Source: Chimonanthus salicifolius (Eukaryota; Streptophyta; Magnoliopsida; Laurales; Calycanthaceae). Taken from it: 64,000 nucleotides of DNA. Both the position numbers and the translations under genes were made by a program. The notes below the pieces were generated by a model that was not told the DNA's origin, made no database searches, and was given only the letters and a program-made list of their open reading frames with translations. The stretch covers positions 66,663,390-66,727,389 of the forward strand of contig CM023541.1 of assembly GCA_013350335.1 (NCBI GenBank), read 5' to 3'. Below, one piece after another: positions 1-13,063 of this stretch (its first letter is position 1; the number at the start of each line of letters is the position of its first letter).

Positions 1-2786
1 TATGCTCAATTTCCATGATTCATATTGGCTGATTACTTACCCATACTAACTCCATAAACAACATATATTATTCTTATATCAAAGCATATTTATAATACCT
101 AATGTTCATCATAAACTTAACCCAATTATTCCACAAAACAGTCCATGGGTTTTCATGGTTTCCATGGTTTCCATGGGATTCTCAACATGAAAACCAATAT
201 CATTTTACATGGGGTTCGGCCCTCTATTATGGCTGAACCCAATGATTACGTTTACTGTTTTTAAACCTCAATTAACCAGGTAATAACTGTATATCTAAAT
301 CAGGTTTTTAACCTTCAAACAACCATCCAAAATTAGCCCAATTTCATAGGGTTCGGCCACGCTTATTGGCCGAACACCATGAGATTAATTTTGAACACTT
401 AGTCCTTCATCTTAGGTCTGAAACCAGCACCCAAATCCTTGTTTTTAAACCATTCTAAAACATGTATGTACATCTTAAAATAATAACCCAAAACAGTCCA
501 CCAACTTCATGGTTTATACGTTTCAAATACATCAAAACCATACCATTATTTGCATGGGGTTCGGCCCTCCATGGTGGCCGAACCCTATGACCTTTGGTTT
601 TGAATTTCTTAATCATTCATCTATGTCCAAAACAAACTTCCTTATTTATGTTTTAACCTTTTTAAAACACACACTTAAAATCATCTAAAAACAGTCCATG
701 GGGTTCGGCCATACACATGGCCGAACCCTATGGTTCTCTTAATGGAAATCCACCCATATTTATCTATGAAATTAATCAGCAAATTAATATAAGATAAATA
801 TGGTTCAGTCATGTCATATCTACTCCAAAACAGTAAGCTTAATTCCATATAAAAATCTTTTAAAATCCTCACTCCAAAATATGGATTTTGACTTTCAAAT
901 ACCATAGAATCCACCAAGTTTTTCCATGGGGTTCGGCCATCCAATGGGGCCGAACCCTATGGTGCATATTTTATTATTTTAAACATCATAATTCTAGGTC
1001 TAAACCATTGATGGATCTGGCCATACAATGGCCAAATCTCATTTTCTTAACCAATCTATTAAACAAGGGTTCAAAATGCACTTACTAATACCGCGTCTCC
1101 TTCGGTTCTTTTGACTCCTTCTTTGACCCTTTATCTCCTTGACCTCTCCTTCTCTCTTACTGTTCTTTGGGCTGAGACTGATCTTGATGCAAGCTCCTTG
1201 AGATAATTCAGCCAGGTGACAAGGACTTAAGAGAGTGAGAGAGAGAGAAAGGGAACTTTGGTCTTGAATGAAATTGCTAACCTTGTTGCCAAAACCCTTT
1301 TGCTGATTTTTGTCTTGATGAAAGGATTACCCAAAAACTAATTGAAATGAACAACCAGCTGCTGCTCTTGGTTTAGAAAGATAGAGGACGTCCATGAGAG
1401 ATAGAGAGATAGAGAGAGTAAAAATGAAAATCCTTTGCTTGACCAAAAACAGCCCAAGGTTAATCCTTGTGTAACTCCCTCTCCTCAATCAAGGTTCTTT
1501 ATGTTACTTGGGGGTTTCATCTATGAAATGAAACACCCCAAGCAACCAACGTCCCTTGTGGTTGGACTAGTGTAACCCCCCCTTTTCTTAGGTTCTCACA
1601 TGGGAGTTTCACTTTGAAATGTAACCCCCATGTGCTGCACCGTCCCTTTGTTAGTTGCCTCTCAATTTTGGCTTATGTAACAGCCACTACTCTCAAGTGT
1701 AACTCCACCAACAGCAGCTCCAATCAACCCCATTTGGCCCTCATTAACGTCCCATGTGGGAGTTCTATCATTGGAATAAAAACTCCCCACTTCCAAGTGT
1801 GAACACACCTTGTTACTCTCATTGTTTTAATATGTAATTTGAATTAAATATGCTGTAATCTTTTAGGTGTTACTCCTCCAATCAGTTACCCATTTGTTCT
1901 CCAACCTTGGAGTTACATGCATGAACCATCAATCTAAGTATTGCTGTCTTTTGAAGATCCAACCAATGCACTCTAACCGTTTCCAACGTGTAAAACACTT
2001 TGCATTTGAAATCACACTCCCACCTCCAACATCTTCCATGTATATCTTTGTAATTATTTGCATTCTCTCCTTTATTCATCTCTCATTATTCTTGCATTTG
2101 TCACTCTCAAAACAGCCATCCCACTATCTCCATTGTAGCCATTACATGCATGCAATGTTCTCATGCATCCAACGTCCCTATGCATCCCATGTAACTTCAA
2201 AATGTAACTCCCATTCAAAATGTAACTCCCATTTTATTCATCACTAAATGGGGGTTACATGCATGGTAATGTCTCCCATGCACCAACGTTTTTCCTAGCT
2301 CAAAATTTGGAATTTAAAACACTTCCCCTCTCATTCACACACTTCACTCACTTACATTAAAATACACATTCCTCCAACTCAATTATTCAACTCACCCAAC
2401 CTAAGTCATTCATTTAATTTAACTTAACTAATAAATTCTACTCAACTTAACCCATCATTCATTTCAACTCAACCAAACTCAAGCAACTAATAAACTTAAA
2501 TTAACTAAGCTTGAACTCCATCCATGGGTAATCATGCCATTCACACGACCCATTGGGTCCCATCTAGCCATTTTGACCCATTTATCAAAATTTGACCCAA
2601 ATATGATTCTTGACCCGTTTAAATCCATCTTATCCATTTATTTGTTTTATAAACAAACTACCCTCCTTTGGATCTTCATTGAGCCCTTGACCCATTTAAA
2701 TTCAAATAAATTTTATCACAATGGCAATTCCGTAAATATGAATATTTTCATATAAAATGATAACTTTGAAATTCCAGGGTGTTACA
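1..2786 (-). mobile_element. LTR of Ty3/gypsy element, subfamily C (partial, minus strand)
   Basis: The 5' tip of this LTR is at 2786, read on the minus strand as TGTAACACCCTGG; the 3' part lies left of the window. Bases 1-1070 match 35790-36300 in the other C copy. A 5' splice-site motif (GTAAGT on the minus strand) has its first base at 1085. Downstream of it on the minus strand are five GGTTCGGCC palindromes: 212-240, 349-378, 557-586, 700-728 and 929-957. The upstream part (1500-2300) holds larger palindromes with GTTTCAT/ATGAAAC arms. The base string ATGAT at 2787-2791 is the likely right copy of a target duplication whose left copy is outside the window. ORFs here are short and have no family resemblance. 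Confidence 0.8.
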
Positions 2787-5700
2787 ATGATAATGAATCA
2801 CACATGGAACAAACATCAACATGCGGAATAACCTAGATTAACTGCGGAATAGAAAGACTAGATAGCAAGTAACAGTCTCAAACATTAATTATCATAAATC
2901 AACCATCCAGAGTTATTAGCCTAATCAAACCATAGCAAGTAGCGACTTATTACATGTCCAACAAAATATAGTTCAAATGACAGTAATATAAAGAAGTCCA
3001 GTCCATCATTCAAGCGCTTAGGCTCGGCTCCCCTCCCGGTCAACGACCTTTTCTTTCCCTTTCGTTGTACCTGCATTCTCCTCTGATGATAGAATTAGGG
3101 CGTTAGATCAACGCACCCAGTAGGTTCCCGAGTCAGGGCTGCCACATGATTAGCATATAAAACATGCATATATATCATAATACATGATTAGTAAAAAGAG
3201 GTAAAAAAATGCTATGAAGTATGCACATGCAATGAGCCTCCCCCATCATGTACATTCATAGCCACCATCATGTTACTCCTCCTGGCGTGACTTGCACCTC
3301 CGAAAGAGGACGTAACTCATAAATTGCAACACTGTAGAACCTCATTCATAATCCCATGTCTATGCATGAGATGCCAATGCCTGTATGCCATTTGTTAATG
3401 CATAATATATCATTTGAAACACATAAATAAAACAAGAGTCTCATAAGAAAACTGGGGTAAAACTGTGGTTACAAGTAGGTAGGAAACCTACTTAAACTTT
3501 GCTTAAGTGTCTGTTCCTTTTTGACCTTCACCTGGTCACGACTCGCTCGTCGTTCAACTTTTGGTACCTTATTATGCAACAATAAGTAAATCATACTCTC
3601 ATTTACATGTCCATTCACATATGAGACCTAAAACATCTTATAAGTCCTTTCATCAATCTTTTCATTTGGCTTGTATTCACAGATTTGCCATTGGTCTAAC
3701 GAATGTCTAATCTTGCTCATAATCAAAGTTCATCAAAGTAATATACCTTAGTAGGGTTCGGCCATACTACTTGGCTGAACCCTACCAATCCAATTTGTAT
3801 TTCTTAATCCCTTCACAACCATTCAAATCACTTGGTTCCAATCCTCATTTTTATCTACCAACACTACTCCATGTAAATCAAATAAAAACCCTAAAGCAAT
3901 CCATGGGGTTCACTTGATCTGATTGATCCCTCAATTTCCCATGATTATTCATGATTTTATCATGTTAACCCAACCATGAATTACACATGGTTCAGCCACA
4001 TAACCAACCACCAAAACAGTCATTTAAACTTCACCAAAACCCATTACTTACTTACATGTATGTCCATGTTTTGATCTTTTACACATGCTTTAGGCGTTAT
4101 TTAAACATGCAATATCAGTATCATATTGCTGCCTTTAAACCACTTAGAAACCATCTAATTAAATTCATCCAAACAGTCCATAAAAGTCCATGGTTTCCAT
4201 GTTTCACAACATGAAAACCAACAATATTTTACATGGGGTTCGGCCCTCCATGGTGGCCGAACCCAATGATTATTTTCACTATTTTTAAACCTCCAATCAT
4301 CATGTAATAAACAACATATTATTACCGAGTTCAACCCTTTAAAAATTCATCTAAAAACCAACCCAATTTCATAGGGTTCGGCCATGCTCATTGGCCGAAC
4401 AATAGCACCTTTGGTTTTGAAACAATCAATCATTTATCTTAGGTCTGAATCAATCATCCATATTCATGTTTTAACCTTCTTAAAACATGATTTTAAAACT
4501 AACACTAACATCTAATTACAGTCCCAATTTTATATTGTTTTAATTTCCAAAAACCATCAACATCAACCACTTGTTTCCATGGGGTTCGGCCATGCAAAGT
4601 GGCCGAACCCAATGGTCCATTTCCATCTTTTAATCCACTGATTTAGACAATAAAAACTTCAGCCTTTTCTGACATTCAAATACAGGTTTATAATCCTTTC
4701 AATAACATGTATTTGATTCTTAAATCAAACCCAAAAATCAGTCCATAAAACCCATGGTTTCCATGTTTCCAAAACATGAAAACCAAGCAATCTTTCACAT
4801 GGGGTTCGGCCCTTCATAGTGGCCGAACCCAATGGTCATCTTTACCATTTCTAAACCTCCATTAATCAAGGTTAAAACCTTGGTATATTCAGCCATAACC
4901 ATGGCCCAATACACACCCATTTTATTAATCCAAAAGTCCATGAAACACTTACCAAATTCCAAGCTCTTCCTATTGCCTTTGCTCCTTGCCTTCTTCCTTT
5001 TATTTCTTCCTTTGTTCCTTAATTCCTTGCTGGTTTAAGCTTGAATAACTGGTGCCAAAAACCTCTGCTGCTCCAGCCAAGAACACGAATTGGAGAGAGG
5101 GAGAAAGAGATGGGAAAAACTTGGGTTTGCAATGATAAAAATCGGCTAACCTTGGGGTTCATTGCTTTTGTATTTCAGCCACCATGACCTCTCAATTCCC
5201 TCATAACTTCTTAACAAAATCGATGGGCATTGGGTCCATCCAAGGCACCCCTTTGCACCTACCCATGCAGCCATTCAGATTTCCATGTAACTCATCTCAA
5301 ACCCATCATTTGCATTTATCATTCAGCATGGAACTCACCAAAATAAGTCCCCAACGTGTGGGACTTGTTTTGGTTGGTTTGAGACCAGCCAACCTCTTCA
5401 AATTTCCACTCAACTCACTGATTTTACAGCCCCTTCAATTTCCCTTTTGACTCACTTGAACTCAAGGCTATTTAGATTTCCATCTCAACTCACCCAACTC
5501 ACATACTTAATGCATTTCATTTAATGCACATGTGTTGACTCACTACTTGATTTAATTCCAACTCACTTCAGTCCCACTCAAACCGATTTAACTCATATTT
5601 TAGCTCCCTTGAGGGTCCACACTGTCAACCATAGTCAACACGACCCGTTGGGTCCACCTTTAGCTCCTTGACCCGTTTTTGACTCCATGACCCAATTAGG

Positions 5701-6243
5701 GTATTTTGGTCATTTGCAATTGGTTTTTACATATGGATCAAGCCTACCTATTTTTTCTATAGCTGATTTCCTATCAGTTTAGCTTGACCTCATTTAATTT
5801 GAGCTTACACAATGGTCAAATCATCCAATTTGACCCATTGGGTCCAATTGAGCCATTTGACCCATTTAACCATTTTCGACCCAATTGATGTTCATTACCC
5901 AACCAATCAAACTTGATATTTATAATGTGCTCATATGACCTTAATTTGAGCAATGGGCCCCACCATTTCCTTACTTACAATCACATTTATTGAATTCACC
6001 AATCCAGGGGCATTTTCGTAATTATTCCAATGATTGAGAATTCTTTGACCCAATTAACTATTTTGACCCAATTTGATGTACATTACCCATCCATTATAAT
6101 TTGAACCTTATAATATGTTCATAGGATCTTAGTTTGAGCAATGGGCCCCACTATTTTCTCATTTAACATCATAATTATTAAATTCACCAAATTCAGGGGC
6201 ATTTTCGTAATTTTCCGCTTCATTGAGAAATTGGGGTGTTACA
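2787..6243 (-). mobile_element. LTR subfamily D, copy 2 (minus strand, left end outside window)
   Basis: The minus-strand LTR start is at 6243 (TGTAACACCCCAATTT). The C LTR of 1-2786 inserted near its 3' end, so the last part is outside the window. Minus-strand 5' splice motif at 4952 and branch/acceptor-like block around 3090-3110 delimit an intron-like part containing palindromes at 3753-3783, 4235-4264, 4374-4401, 4580-4609 and 4801-4830. A 187-bp direct duplication lies at its 5' tip (about 5878-6235). It inserted into another D LTR; GTTAC at 6244-6248 is the right flank. Confidence 0.75.
5878..6238 (-). repeat. 187-bp tandem duplication at the 5' tip of LTR D
   Basis: Two diverged direct copies start at 5878 and 6065. 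Each runs from a GACCCAATT block through GAGCAATGGGCCCCAC to GGGGCATTTTCGTAATT. The related D copy at 7617-7795 has only one unit, so the doubling is specific to this copy or its lineage. Confidence 0.75.
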
Positions 6244-7795
6244 GTTACCGAGTTTTTACCTCTCAAAACCCTCCAAATCAGTCCATCACTTTGCATGGTT
6301 TTCACTTTATAACAACTCAATCCAAATGACCATAACACTTCATGGGATTCGGCCATCCAAGATGGCCGAGCCCAATGGTCCATTTCATCAATTTATATCC
6401 ATGGTTTAGACCCATGATACCTTCAGTCCCTCATGACATTCAAGTCCATGTTTTAACCCTCTTTAAAACATGCATTTTAAGTCTTAAAGAAAACATCTAA
6501 AATAGTCCACAAATTGCATGGTTTCTATGTTTCAAAGACATCAAAACCAACCAATTATTTACATGGGGTTCGGCCCTCCAAGGTGGCCAAACCCAATGAT
6601 CCCTTTTACAATTTTAAAACCTCCATTACTCAAGGTTTAAACCTTGATGCGTTCGGCCATACCCATGGCCCAATACATGTTCCATTTGTTCCATGTTATT
6701 AAACCAAAATAACACATAAACACTTACCAAACTTCCTTTGCCTTTGATCCTTGCTTTCTCCCCTCTTGTTTCCTTCTTTCTTCCTTAATCCTTTGCTGGT
6801 TTATGCTTGATCAATTAGTGCAAACACCACTGCTGGTTCAGCCAAGAAAAGAGTTTGGAAAGAGGGAGAGAGATGAGGATTTCCTTAGAATTTCTTGTGC
6901 GAAAAACGGCCATATGAGTTGGTCTTTCCCTTTTGTAATCTCAGCCACAACCTCCATTCATTTCCCTCATTATTTCTTAGCAAAAACGATGGGATATTGG
7001 GTGCCATTCAAGACACCCCTTCACCCAAACGTTGCATCCATTGAAATCAGCCAATGCATCTCATTAAATGAGATGATGCCGCCCAACCTTGGTGTCCCTT
7101 GGCTTTGGCCAAGGCACCTCTTCATCCAACGGCTAGGATTTGTTTGATTAAGAGTTGTGTGAGATTAGAACTCCTTTCCACTTCCTCTTGACTCACTTGA
7201 CTCATGATCTTTTTATTCCAACTCAACTCATCCAACTCAACACATTTAATGCACCATGTTTGAGTTAACTCTATTCTTAATTAAAACTTAGTCCAAATCA
7301 GTCCAACTCAAGCTGAACTAACTCACACTTGAGTTCATCTGAGGGCCCACACGGTCAGCCGTGGTCAACTTGGTCAACCCGACCCATTGGGTCCCCAATC
7401 AGCCCCTTGACCCGTTTTGACAACATGACCCATTAATGGGCTGATTTTGTCATTTTTAATTGGTTTTCACTTATGCATCAAGCCTACCCATTTTTGCTCC
7501 ATTTGATTTCCAATCAATTTAGCTTATCCCATTAAATTTGGGCTCACCCAATGGTCTAATAAGTCCCTTATGACCCATTGGGTCCAATTGGGCCCTTTGA
7601 CCCATTTAGCCATTTTCGATCCAATTGATGTACATTACCCATCCAATCAAATTTGACATTTATAATGTGCTCATATGATCTTAATTTGAGCAATGGGCCC
7701 CACCATTTCCTTATTTAACATCACAAACATTTAATTTAACAAACCAGGGGCATTTTCGTAATTATCCATTTCATTGAAAAATTGGGGTGTTACAA
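6244..7795 (-). mobile_element. LTR subfamily D, copy 1 fragment (minus strand)
   Basis: The minus-strand LTR start is at 7795, with the same first bases as copy 2. Copy 2 inserted at 6243/6244, so the rest of copy 1 lies left of the window. A 5' splice motif has its first base at 6727, and two palindromes follow it on the minus strand (6343-6372, 6566-6595). It inserted into the A-type LTR fragment to its right. Confidence 0.75.
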
Positions 7796-8381
7796 TATAC
7801 CCTCCATCTTCCCACTCCACTCATTTTAATTCAACTTAACTTAAATGAACTCATTTTCCAACTCAAGCACTTGAACTCACATTAATAAATTCTCAACTCA
7901 TGTGAATTCACTCTCCAACTCGAGCATTATTTATCCCACTTGAGCTCATTCATTAACTCAACTCTATTGAACTCACCCATGGTTGACCAAGTCAACCATG
8001 GCTTAGCCGACTATTAACCATATAGTATTTAGGGTCCCACTTAGCCATTTCATTTACATACCACCTCACTTGATGAGGTGGATCTCATATCTTGTATCTT
8101 TATTCGTTATTAGACCCAATTATCAAACCTTACCCAATTACTTCTAACTAGCTCATAAATGATCCATTGGGTCCCAATTGGACTTTTGACCCAATTGAAA
8201 ACCTTGACCAAATTAAATAAATCTTACCCATTTATTTCAATTGAACTTTATTCATAATCCTTTGGGTCTTAATTGACCAATTGACCCAACTCCTTACCAT
8301 CTAAAGTCCATCTCCATTAATTTACAAATTAAATGGACAATTTCCATATATATCCATAGCTTGAAAATCCAGGGTGTTACA
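7796..8381 (-). mobile_element. 3' LTR fragment, subfamily A (minus strand)
   Basis: The minus-strand LTR start TGTAACACCCTGG is at 8381 and abuts a polypurine tract and chromodomain remnant on the minus strand, so this is the start of a real 3' LTR. It holds one CATGGTTGAC / GTCAACCATG palindrome at 7978-8000. It is cut at 7795/7796 by LTR D copy 1. Confidence 0.75.
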
Positions 8382-9423
8382 ATACAACCCTTTTTTTAAA
8401 ATTTTCGTCCCGAAAATCGAGCGAAGTAGGGTTTCAAACGGATTACATAAATAGCTCAGATTGAGCTATTCTCATTTCCGATTCAAGTTCCCAAGTGGCT
8501 TCCTCATTAACATGTCGATCCCACACCACCTTGACGAACTGAATCGTTCGGTTCCGTAACACCTTTTGTTCTGTCTCATGTTATATCTTTTTCTCGTGAG
8601 CCCTATTGTGATTTCACATAGATCAATGTACTTTGTTTTCACTTTATCTACTACCAAGATATTTTCCATACGTACTCGCTCAATACATTCATTCGTCTAC
8701 TCTCTGTGTGAGGTTAGTATAACCTTGCCCCTCATTGAAAATTTGTTAGTGAGGTAGCCTGCCAATGCGAACCTATGCTCAAGGCTTTCGCTAATTCCAT
8801 TAACTAAGTTTCTAGCTGCACTCTCCTGAAACTCCATCGGCTAACTATAGAGTCAGCTGGCCAGTCTAACTCAGCAGTAGCCCATAGCTTCCCATTCGAG
8901 CTTCACTAGAATCTTATCTTTTCCACTAAGTACATCTCCAAAATTAAGCATATCTTCATTTGCACATAAGTCACAATGTGACTAACACCTTTTGTTCAAA
9001 ACTTCTACGATGCCGAGTATCTCTCAACACTAACTTCCCGGTGATACAAGTCGTAAAACGACTAGCACCTTCTTCTTATAACATGGGATGTAGATCGAAA
9101 CATGTCCCAATCATTAGAACAATTTGTCATGTATGAGACCAACAGGTCCATCACACTACGATCATGTCTACCATGGTGCCGATACCTGACATCAATCCAA
9201 ACCACCATGGGAACCATCATCCACGGTTATATACATCCATCCCTGGTATCACTCTATCAGTGAGTATCATCTATCCATGGTTAGTAACCATCCATGAATA
9301 TAACCCTCCTATGGGTATAATCCATTCATGGGCATAATTAATCCAGGGCACATCATCCACCATGAGATATTCTATCGTAGGAACAACACTCGAATGAATC
9401 ACTTCGTGATTGTGGCAACAATA
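8382..9423 (-). pseudogene. Internal-region remnant of a Ty3/gypsy element (chromodomain tail plus non-coding spacer)
   Basis: Read on the minus strand, this ends with a polypurine-tract region (8388-8410) next to the LTR. Bases 8445-8562 encode the C-terminal chromodomain-like tail, including QFVKVVWDRH and EEATWELESEM, ending in a stop. Beyond it, 8648-9400 is non-coding and matches the plus-strand spacer 28130-28600 of the young element. The integrase that separates these two parts in the young element is missing, so this copy is more heavily deleted. The spacer carries two hairpins, AGTCAC/GTGACT at 8969-8983 and AGTCGT/ACGACT at 9049-9063. The right edge is an inversion junction with plus-strand pol. 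Confidence 0.7.
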
Positions 9424-11738
9424 TCAAATCATGGATCTAATGAACAGGATTTTCCGTCCTTACTTGGACCAATTTGTCATTGTATTTATTGATGACATCT
9501 TGATTTATTCCAAAACTCAAGAAGAATATGCTGAGCACCTGAGGATAGTTCTGGACCCTTTGAGGAAGAACAGGTTATATGCCAAAGCCAGCAAATGTGA
9601 ATGCTGGCTACCCAAGGTTAACTTCATGGGACATGTCATATCAGTAGAAGGTATAGCCGTCGACCCAGCTAAAGTAGCGGCAGTGGGAGAATGGAAAGTG
9701 CCAAAGAATGTAACCGAAATCCTTAGCTTCTTGGGATTGGCTCGTTACTACAGGAAGTTTGTCATGGACTTCTCCAAGATTGCATCTCCACTGACCTGAC
9801 TCACTCAGAAAGGAGTCAAATTTGAGTGGTCAGATGTGTGCAACTAGAGGTTTGAGGACCTGAAAGAGAGACTTACAACTACACCCATCTTAATTTTGCC
9901 GAAAAGAGGCAAGGGTTATGAGGTACAATGCGATCTTGAACTAGCCGCAATGGTCTATCCCACGCAAGATCTTGAACTAGCAGCAATGGTCTTCACTCTC
10001 AAAAGCTGGAGACATTATCTATATGGCGAGAAATTTGAAGTGTTTTCAGATCATAAGAGCTTGAAGTGCTTGTTTGATTAGAAAGAGTTCAACCTGAGAC
10101 AGCGCAGATGGATGGAATATCTGCAGGATTATGAGTTCGCACTTCGTTATCACCCTGGCAAGGCGAACAAGGTGGCAGATGCCTTCAGTAGCATATCACA
10201 TGCATCAGTGTCATGTTTGATCAGGACAAAATGGGATATGCTGAATACCATACGAGAGTTCAATTTATATATCAATAACCATGGGAGTATGTACAATTTG
10301 ATCATACATCCAACATGGTTACCAAGATTGAACAGAAACAGGGGATAGACCCGGAAGTGGAGGAGATTTGGGCCAAGATGCCTATTGCTGAAGTCATACC
10401 GAAATGGGAGTTACGACCTGGACATGGTCTTGTATTCCGAGGAAGGATATATGTGCCTAAGAGCTGCAGAAAAGAGTTACTGATTAAGGCACATCGACCA
10501 AACTCTCTATTCATCCGAGCAGTACCAAGATGTACCACAACCTGAAGAGACATTACTGGTGGCACGGACTCACGAGGGATGTGGCAGAATTTGTGGCTCA
10601 TTGCTTAACGTGTCAACAGGTTAAGACGGAACATCAGAAGCCACCAGGGTTACTCAAACCCTTACCAGTGCTGGAATGGAAATGGGAGCACATCTCCATG
10701 GATTTTGTGACAGGGTTACCAAGGTCTTCAAAGGGCAACGATGCGATATGGGTCGTGGCAGACAGACTGACCAAGTCTGCACATTTTCTTCCCATCAAGA
10801 TGACAGACTCATTTGAGACTTTAGGTCAGCGGTATATCAGGGATATCATCAGATTGCATGGTATACCTCGGACTGTTGTGTTTGACAGAGATGGTCGATT
10901 CACCGGCAGAGTATGGCAGAGTATGCAGTCGGTCATGGGAACAGATCTACTGACTAGTACAGCATTCCATCCACAGACTGATGGGCAATCTGAGAGGACA
11001 ATACAAACATTGGAGGATATGCTGAGAGCATGCATGCTAGATTTCAAGGGTGGATGGGAGGATCACTTGCCGTTGGTAGAATTCTCATACAACAACAGTT
11101 ACCAGGCAAGCCTCCAAATGGCTCCATTTGAGGCATTATATGGTAGACCATGTAGATCACCTGTGTGCTGGACAGAGGCCGGTGAGCCTGCGCTGATTGG
11201 ACCTGAGTTGGTTACAGAGACTACAGCACAGATACAGTTGATACAGCAACATCTATTGACTGCGTAAAGTCGTCAGAAGAGCTATGCTGACAAGAGGAGG
11301 AGGTTCCTTGAATTTGAAGTGGGGGACATGGTGTTCTTGAAAGTCTCGCCACGAAAGGGACACATGAGGCTTGGAAAGAAGGGGAAACTATCTCCAAGAT
11401 ATGTGGGACCGTTTTCAATCATAAGAATGATGGGAGATGTGGATTATCAATTGGCACTCCTTTCACAGTTGGCATCTTTGCACGATGTGTTCCATATATC
11501 GATGTTGAGGAAGTACAATCCTGATCTCTCTCATGTGCTGAATATACAAGACATAGATGTCCAAAGAGACGTGACATACGTCGAAAAGCCTGTCCAAGTG
11601 GTGGACACAGAACAAAGGGTATTACGAAACTGACCGATCCAGTTTGTCAAGGTGGCATGGGATCGACATGGCATTGAGGAAGCCACTTGGGAACTCGAGT
11701 CGGAAATGAGAACAACTCATCCTGAGCTATTTATGTAG
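9424..11738 (+). pseudogene. pol pseudogene: RT end, RNase H, integrase, chromodomain
   Basis: This is the 3' part of a Ty3/gypsy polyprotein. It starts abruptly inside the RT palm; FIDDILIY with the catalytic Asp pair is at about 9487. RT thumb and connection follow to a stop at 9797, where the copy at 58630 has CGA. The RNase H first Asp region is lost in a short deletion with a small duplication (9924-9990); the VFSDHKSL and NKVADA blocks remain. The integrase open stretch 10530-11267 has the CxxC zinc motif (C25, C28) and a D58, D119, E155 triad with exact 35-residue D-E spacing. Further stops are at 9847, 10078, 11265 and 11631. The tail 11634-11738 is chromodomain-like (QFVKVAWDRH, EEATWELESEM). 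It cannot be functional. Confidence 0.9.
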
Positions 11739-11782
11739 ATGTTTGAAACCCTACTTCACTCGATTTTTGGGACGAAAATTTT

Positions 11783-11792
11783 AAAAAGAGGG
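11783..11792 (+). other. Polypurine tract (PPT)
   Basis: AAAAAGAGGG, six bases before the LTR start at 11799, primes plus-strand DNA synthesis in LTR elements. The same arrangement occurs at 30134-30142. Confidence 0.75.
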
Positions 11793-11798
11793 TTGTAT

Positions 11799-13063
11799 TG
11801 TAACACTTCGGAATTCCATGTTATCAAAATTTACGGAATTTGCCATTTTAATTGTGAATTACCGGATATGAACCTTAGATGGGTAAGGTGTTGGGTCAAT
11901 GGCCCAATTAGGACCCAACGGTTATGGTATAAGGTTCAATTTAAAGTAAATGGGTAAGGCACATTTAATTGGGTCAATGTTATTATTTGGGTCAAAATGC
12001 TCAATTGGGACCCAATGGGTCGTGGTTAACTTGGTTGACCACCAAGTAGGTTCAAGCCTAATTAAATGGGGCTAAATTAAAATGGTAATGCAATATCTTT
12101 AAACAAGGGACACACGCATACAAAAATCAAGGAGGTTAGTCGACCAAGGTTTGTCCAAAATGGGCAACACGTCTAGATGATTTGGATTAGGCGATGACAT
12201 CCAATTGCCTACTTCAAATAAAGAAGATGTCTAAAAATTAAATATACATAGCATGGCCGTGTATGAAGATTTGCATATCCATGATTATGCGCATAAAGGG
12301 AACTTGGAAGATTGCTTTGGCCGTGTATATGAGATATGCGCATCCATGAAGATATGTTAGAGTATCTCTAAAAGGGGTCCTTTCCCTTGATTAAAAACGG
12401 CACACACAAATTAAGAGAGGGGCGCATGGCATCCTCTAATTAGGATTGAGTAGAAGTTAAAAAAAGAAGGAAGGGCCGCACGGCATACAAAAGTAGTGCA
12501 TACGGATGCTCATTCAAAGAGAGGCAGCAGCAAGACCAAGGGGCGCACGGCATACTCAGAGAAGGAGGAGGCAACCAGCTTTGTGAAAGATCAGGTAGAA
12601 AAAGACTAAGGAAGAAAAGGATAGGAAGAACAAGTCGGAGCGAAGGAAAACCGGAGGAGTCGCGGAACTGGTAAGTATTTGATAATTTTGTTTAAAGAAA
12701 GGAACCATAGGGTTCGGCCATGGTGTATGGCCGAACCCCATGGAAGAAAATTGAGGGAATGATTATGATAATCTAATGGAAGGATGAACCATAGGGTTCG
12801 GCCATGTTGTATGGCCGAACCCCATGGAAAGTTGTTAAGGAATTTATATGTGATAAATGATGTTCAAGAGGAAGTAAGGAACCATAGGGTTCAGCCATGG
12901 TGTATAGCCGAACCCCATGGAAAGGATTTTAGTAAATTATAATGAATTTAAAGAATGGAAAATCATAGATGAATGCTTATGATTTTAAAAGGTTTAAAAG
13001 GATTAATGATTTTTAAGAGAAGTTTATGAACCATAGGGTTTGGCCATGGTGTATGGCCGAACC
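11799..13063 (+). mobile_element. 3' LTR, subfamily A (first part)
   Basis: The LTR starts with TGTAACACTTCGG after the polypurine tract. The leader contains GGCGCACGGCAT repeats (12420-12560). The 5' splice motif GTAAGT starts at 12671. Palindromes follow at 12711-12740, 12795-12824, 12887-12917 and 13036-13063; the last is cut in its right arm by the solo LTR at 13064. The LTR resumes at 17381. Confidence 0.8.

Noticed and set aside
1867..2247. 126-residue ORF
   Set aside because: Located in upstream LTR C sequence; the sister copy near 37500 does not keep the frame.
12711..12740. Palindromes as MITEs or microRNA precursors
   Set aside because: They are about 30 bp, without own target duplications or extended stem, so too short for either class.
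12556..12741. Recurring short ORFs starting MGFGHTPWPNP
   Set aside because: They are translations of the GGTTCGGCC palindrome itself, recurring wherever it is in frame.
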